From Ciborinia camelliae (Eukaryota > Ascomycota > Leotiomycetes > Helotiales > Sclerotiniaceae), in contig JANPYM010000005.1 of assembly GCA_025890175.1 (NCBI GenBank), positions 2,589,172 through 2,653,171 of the forward strand: DNA of 64,000 nt, given 5' to 3'. Shown in pieces: positions 58,351 through 64,000 of this stretch. A program made the translations under genes and the position numbers. Numbering within the stretch: position 1 is the first letter of the stretch; each line of letters starts with the position of its first letter. Under the pieces are notes generated by a model. That model did not search any database, was not told where the DNA came from, and was given only the letters and a program-made list of their open reading frames with translations.

Positions 58351-61300
58351 TTTTGATGGTATTTATGAGGTAAAAGCTTGGATATTTGAATAAAAAGAGA
58401 AATACAAGTCCATTGAAATATAAAGTAGCCAAGTAAATGAAATAAGAATGTGGAGAATAGCCGTTGGCTGAAGCTTGGGATTGCAATATTTGGAGAAAAA
58501 TCATGGTGGGCATGTTAATCAGTTATGAGGAGCAAACCGAGCTAGACGATGGGTAACCCCTAGACAAGTAGCCTGCCCCGGCGCACATTGAAGTAACGGG
58601 TGGGGATCAGCAATTCGACTTTTGCAAGGGGGGGGGGGAAGGGAAATGTTTAAAAAGAAAAAGATTGTTGTGATGTAGGTTAGGTTGGGCAGGGAATTGA
58701 AGTGGAAAGTAGCAGGCTTTCTTTCCTAGGAACCGAGGGAGTGCTTTAATCTATAATTCGACTAATCAGAAATTATCAACCACAGTATATCTGCAATATC
58801 TGCAAATCTGCAGAGGAAGCACAACGCAGCTTCCATGCAGGAATCTTTAATTCCTTTGCTTTACTCACTTACTTACTGTACTGACCTGTACAGTCGACAG
58901 CATAGCATCAATAATATTCTTACTGTGCCGGCTGGTATGCAGCCTTTTGATCGTGGAAGTCTTGGGTTGGGAAACGACAAGATTGGAGGCTGTAGATTTG
59001 GCTCTTGCGTATAAAATGCTTAATTTGGGAATTTTGATTTACAGGAGGTTTGTCCACTTTGAAGGAGATGAATTTCTTGAAGAGGCCTGGGATCCTGGGC
59101 TTCATGTGAATAAGCTTAATATGTCTCAATCCACAAACAATCCACTGAAAGTATGTCCGTTCATCTTTTTGTATCGTAAATAATGTTGATCTGAAAGCCG
59201 GGGTGACATTTCGCCATTGCGGAAGCTATCTCAAGAAGTGCCAGCAGACCCCCATACAACGACCGGGCTCTTAGTTATGATTAGTTCTAACCTCTAGCAG
59301 GTTTTTATATATTATTTGGTCCGTTATAACTCATAAGTCCCATTTCGCTAGCATCATTTTCCATAGGATAGGGGTTATTGGATGAGAGGACTTTGCAAAT
59401 GATAGGTACAGCTACAGCTACATGGCTGCAGCTATGGCTATGGCTTTGGCTTAAAACAGAGACTATAGAATAGAGAATTTTTGAGCGAGAGTTAACAGGT
59501 AACTGGCGACAAGCCACCCGCGTCAAGTTATCACTAAGGATCGTATTGGTGGGGAGGCAAACGGTGGGCTCTGTTCCTCCCCTGACTGCCGTGCACATGC
59601 GTGAATTATCTTTCCGGCCGTTGATGGATGGTATTTAGTTCTCCTTGGCTTTATTCTACCTGTAAAAGTTGACAATTTGGACATCCCACGCTGTTAAACT
59701 AAAATTGCATGATTAAGAGGTTATTCACATGATAATACAAGGCCGAATAAGACTCTCATCAAGGATTTGGAAATGAAGGGGTGATGGGAGGGGAATTTGT
59801 TACTACGGTATTCGGTTATTCGACCTTCAACCCCAGTCTGGCGCAATGTGCGATCAAGGCACAAAGCGTCTCGGAAGATTGCAATAATGGATAAGAATAA
59901 TGCGAATAGATAAGAGACACTCTGCGAATAATAATGCTATTTACATCCGAATGCAGGAGAGGGTCGTACTGGACTGTACCTAATGAGGGGTATCGTATCG
60001 TATACTCCGTATATATTTTCATTTTCTGACCGGTTCATGAAGAAATACATCATATATGTAACTACACCATGGGTCTTGATGGGGTTGGGTATCAGGCTAG
60101 GTAGTAAAATGATTCGCCGATTGCCCGCATAGCTCGAACTTGGTTGATATTCTGCAGAAAAAGCGCGAAAGACGCAAACCAGTGACTTGAGTCGAATCTA
60201 CCTAGTAGCCTAGTAGGTACCTAGGTATGGATGTCGTCGTAGGGGCGAATTTAGACTTTAGTTCAACCGTCTGTATGGCTGCTGGCAGTCGAAGATTCTC
60301 CCTTCCCTCCATCATATTAAATTAGATATCAAATCTTCCGAACCACTCATATCAATCATACTTCATATTGTATGCGTCTAGCCGTCCACCAACCTTCATT
60401 TCGAATTTTCGAGCCACCTTACACCAGGATCCCCCCTCATGATCTTCATTTCTTTTCACAAATCTCTGGATGAATTGCCAACGACTCGACTCGACTCGAT
60501 GATGATAATAGTCAATCTTCCTAGTCAACCAAATCATTATCATACATACACATGACTATTGATGAAAGGTTGAATCTAGACAATTGAACACCTGTTGAAT
60601 CTACGGGTATGTAGGACCATGAATAAGGATGAAAAATCGATTAAGTTTGATTGCCTCATACGGCATTTCAATTCCTGAGCTATTGTCGACAATTGAAAAT
60701 ACAATGCCTCCAAGCCTCCAAGGGCTAGGAGCTAAAGCATGGGAATAATATTAACAAATCCTTGATGCTTATCAACGAAATTCACAAGAGTGGTGTCGAA
60801 TTTCCGTTTGATTCCCTTTCTTTCCCTCTGCAGTTTTCTATTGCAAGGAAAATTAGACAATTCCTGCATCAAATTCTCGGTGGCTGTCCCTCCCAGGTCA
60901 ATTCGGCGAATCACAAACCGAGTACAACTTATTAAATCCCCTGAATCCTTGTAAAGTCTCTCTTCAACGAGGTTATTCAAGATGTGACGATGGCGCTATC
61001 TGATCGTGGACACGAGCTAGAAGGTTTAGAAAGATGCATAGAAGGAATTGGCGCCACGATGGAACTGCCCGAAGAGCGATGAAAAGTGATATTATAACAC
61101 AAAAGTATAGCCAAAGTGTACACCCCTCCACGGCGCTCTTCCAATCGGCTGACCTATACGTTTTGGCAAACCTGTGCCTACATAAGATGCTTCATTCTTC
61201 CAATTGCATGCTTTAGATGCCTCGGTGTGGCTTTTCAACCCTGGAGGTGGAGAATCAGGGGGACGGAAAGATCGATCCTTGGGCACTTTTGTTTTCTTGT

Positions 61301-63370
61301 TCAAGAGTTACCTACCGGTTGTCTTGATCGCGAATTTTAAGTTCATAAGGTATGGTAGGGCGATGTTCAGCTACCATATCTCGTTTTCACATATCACATA
61401 AGACTGGCCCGGTAATATATAATATGTGCAATTCCATTATCAATAGGGTTTTGTCTAGCCTCAAGCTATCTCAGGTACGAATAAAAAGTTTAAAGAAACA
61501 TTCCTCTCCGCAATCAACCGGAGGAACTAATAGATTTTTTCCGCGAGAAACTTGTACCAATGTGGTTGGCAAGCACATGTCAGATATGTTTCCAAGGCTA
61601 TTAGAAAAGTATAAATAATAGTAGTAATTAATATCATTATTATTACTATTATAATACAGTACATATCGGTAGGGAAACAGTAAAGAAACCATGACAACAG
61701 TCGATTAACAATAGAATTTAAAAAAAACTAATTGCAAGGAAGTCCAATCGAACTTTCATGGTCTGTTGAGTTTTCAAATGCTGTTGCTGTTGTCCTATCT
61801 AATACTCAGCAGTAGGTCAGTAGGAATGTCAAAAATGGGTAATATCTCCGGTACACCCATCATTCCTAATGTCTCAGATATGCCAACTTCCAAGTTGACC
61901 AACCTTTTCTACCCGCCAGGTTCTATGTAGGGCCTGCCCGTCCACCATCTCAATTTTTCAGTAGCTGACTGCTGGACGGACCTGGCCTAAAGTTGCTCTA
62001 CCGACATCAGTGAATATATTGATGATGTTGATGAGAATCATATGATACATACCACAGTACATACCTAGTACGTACAGTCCAGACCTCTTCACGATTTTCG
62101 CACGGCTATTTTGAAGAAGTCATAATTGTATAGAATCATCAAGTAGAATTTACGGGAACAGGAAGAGGATCCTACGGCAGGCTCATCGCGCTCTCCGTTG
62201 CCGAACCTCGCCATCTATCTTCCCCGAAATCCTTTCGCAGTTAGTACTTTACGCTTGATTGGTTTGGGCTTTTCCCATGAGATTCTTCTACAGCTTACAA
62301 CTTACAAGTCACTGTCAAGCGAGAAATCTTCAGACTGTGATGGAACGTTACACGAAGTGCGTTGGGATTGGCTATTGATCCTTTTAGGACTTCGCCTCTT
62401 CACCCTCCTTCATTCACAAACCATTATTTAGAACAATCAGAAGCTCGATCAAAAGCTCGAGTGAAGAGAAGGTGGGCAAACGAGGTAGATCGTGAAAAAA
62501 AGGTAAGACAAGCTAGAGTGGGCCTCCGCCTCCGTGTAGCCAGCCGCCAGACAGACAGACTTCTTCAGCATTCATACGAAATCTCCCTTCCCTTGCCTTT
62601 CGGACATTATTTATGATTGCAGAAGGAGAGACGTGCTGTCAAATGCCCGATAAATTTATCCCATATACGTCAAAACAATCCATCTATATCCCAGAATCTT
62701 ATATCCACACTATGTTAAATGGCAGGCAATGCGGCATAGGTATGGCGGAGATGAAGCCCGGAAAAGACCCCATTCTCGTATAGACTGTGTAGATTTACTA
62801 GATTCGCATTAGATCGCGATTTATTTGATAATAATCACCTCTGATATTAGATAAGTATCTAATACCTAAGTCGTGGGTAGCGTGGGGGGTTTTTCCCGTG
62901 ATGACTTTAACTCAGACATTATTGGGTAGGTAGGGTGCAATCATGGTTAGACAGGTTACAGGTATAAGTACTGGGCCCACTTGGGATGAAGTTATTCACA
63001 TGTGTGATGTGTGATCTGAGATGCTTAATCGCGATGCAAGTATATATTAAGACACTGCTTAAGTCTGTATTGTCAAAGATTAGATCAAAATGATGAAGAT
63101 ATACCTGGTACGACTATACAAGAAAAGCTTTTCGGGGTCCGAGATGGTTTAGGTTGATAGAGGAAAAAAGTCACGCTTTTCAAAGTCACTGGACTGGACT
63201 GATCTGATCTGAGAATTCAAATCATGATCATGTGATGATAAGCTAGCTGATAAGGCTAGCTTCGAATTTTTTCAATGTGAAGATTTTCGAAGGGAGAGTT
63301 CACGGAGGACCAATACATCATCAAAACAATTTCAATCCACCACCTCGTATATCTCCTGCAATCATAGAAA
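58351..63370. other. 5-kb gene-free stretch
   Basis: Promoter side of the Zn2Cys6 gene at the left end (with a G run at 58630-58638) and of the NOP16 gene at the right. Contains one tactccgta motif (60003-60011) and taggtacctaggta words near 60215. Open frames such as 58947-59183, 60732-60980 and 62362-62616 lack motifs or structure. No gene seen. Confidence 0.45.
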
Positions 63371-64000
63371 ATGGGTCGCGAACTCCAAAAGAAGAAGAAT
63401 AGATCTGGAAATAACAAGATCAAGCTCAAGCCAAAGTCCAAGCGTATCAATCCCTTGGGCAATGCAATTATCGCTGCAAACTGGTAATTTTTCTACATAA
63501 TTTTGTGTTTTTGCAATTAATACTAATTTCTTACCTCAGGAGACAAGATGAAACCCTCACACAGAATTATCGCCGTCTTGGTCTAACCAGTCGTCTTAAT
63601 ACCGTTACCGGTGGTATCGAAAAGAAACAAGCAGGACCCGAATCAAAAACCTCCACTGCAAGCAAACTCGCCATCTCAAACGCATTTCCCAAAAGCTTTG
63701 CGCCCACCGAAGCGCGAGTTGAAAGAGATCCTGAGACTGGAAAGATCATAAGAGTCATCCATGATGATAAGAAGGCAAACCCATTGAATGATCCTCTGAA
63801 CTCGGACGATGAGGATGGAGAAGGATTTGAGGGTTTCGGTGATGAGGAAGACTCTGAGCCAAAGAATGAAATTGTTAAGCAGTTGGAGGAGCTAGCTTCT
63901 AGAGCGGGCGAGAAAAGGGAGAGGCAACAAAGTGAAAGGGAGAAGGAATGGATTGAACGATTGGTAAAGAGATGGGGGGAGAACTATGGCGCGATGGTTA
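63371..64000 (+). CDS. NOP16: Ribosome biogenesis protein NOP16, 3' end outside window
   Basis: Exon 1 (63371-63483) begins MGRELQKKKNRSGNNK and exon 2 starts at 63540 after a 56-base intron (GTAATT donor, CTCAG acceptor). The split Trp codon joins NPLGNAIIAAN-W to RQDETLTQNYRRLGLTSRLN, the conserved N-terminal signature of NOP16. A basic Lys/Arg-rich start, an acidic middle (DDEDGEGFEGFGDEED) and a charged helix (EKREWIERL-like) follow. NOP16 is a nucleolar factor of 60S subunit maturation, binding pre-60S particles. The visible 176-odd residues already cover most of a typical fungal NOP16; the last part (YGAMV onward) runs beyond the right edge. Confidence 0.92.

Overview
The window looks like nuclear DNA of a filamentous ascomycete. 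Coding sequences are broken by short GT-AG introns of about 40-110 bases (a few longer), many with CTAAC- or CTGAC-like branch sites. The protein families are typical of fungi: a Zn2Cys6 regulator, a bZIP regulator, a Pth11-like seven-helix protein, a DUF7708-NACHT STAND protein and a NOP16 homologue. Long AT-rich intergenic DNA and many microsatellites fit a Leotiomycetes-like genome (Botrytis/Sclerotinia relatives); this placement is inference from general character, not a search.

Layout. 0-1.6 kb: the 5' part of a small Gly-rich protein and a secreted Thr-rich six-cysteine protein, both on the minus strand. 2.2-6.7 kb: a decay zone with a broken glyoxylate/hydroxypyruvate reductase-like gene, a short-period repeat, a possible LTR relic and a long minus-strand relic whose stops can all be explained by C-to-T changes. 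7.3-17 kb: an acidic coiled-coil protein, an 18-bp minisatellite, an AAA+ ATPase (minus) and, head to head with it, a nine-exon NLR-like STAND gene of about 1568 codons. 19-24 kb: a Pth11-like membrane protein and an APC-family permease. 24-33 kb: simple-sequence DNA (with one 10-N assembly gap) around a four-exon aldehyde dehydrogenase with a possible mitochondrial presequence, followed by a bZIP factor. 33-40.8 kb: essentially gene-free, with relics. 40.8-49 kb: an SMP-30/gluconolactonase-like enzyme and four small proteins without recognised function, three of them membrane-anchored. 49-63 kb: mostly empty apart from a Zn2Cys6 regulator at 55.6-58.35 kb. The right edge cuts the NOP16 gene.

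I rebuilt multi-exon genes by hand from splice signals, reading-frame continuity and total length divisible by three. The most interesting places are the divergent AAA+/NLR pair, the dual-start aldehyde dehydrogenase with a cryptic 43-base last exon, the relic with C-to-T-compatible stops, the 18-bp repeat held in register, and a 28-base GC-rich palindrome at 47.1 kb. I see no operon-like unit, CRISPR array or complete transposon.
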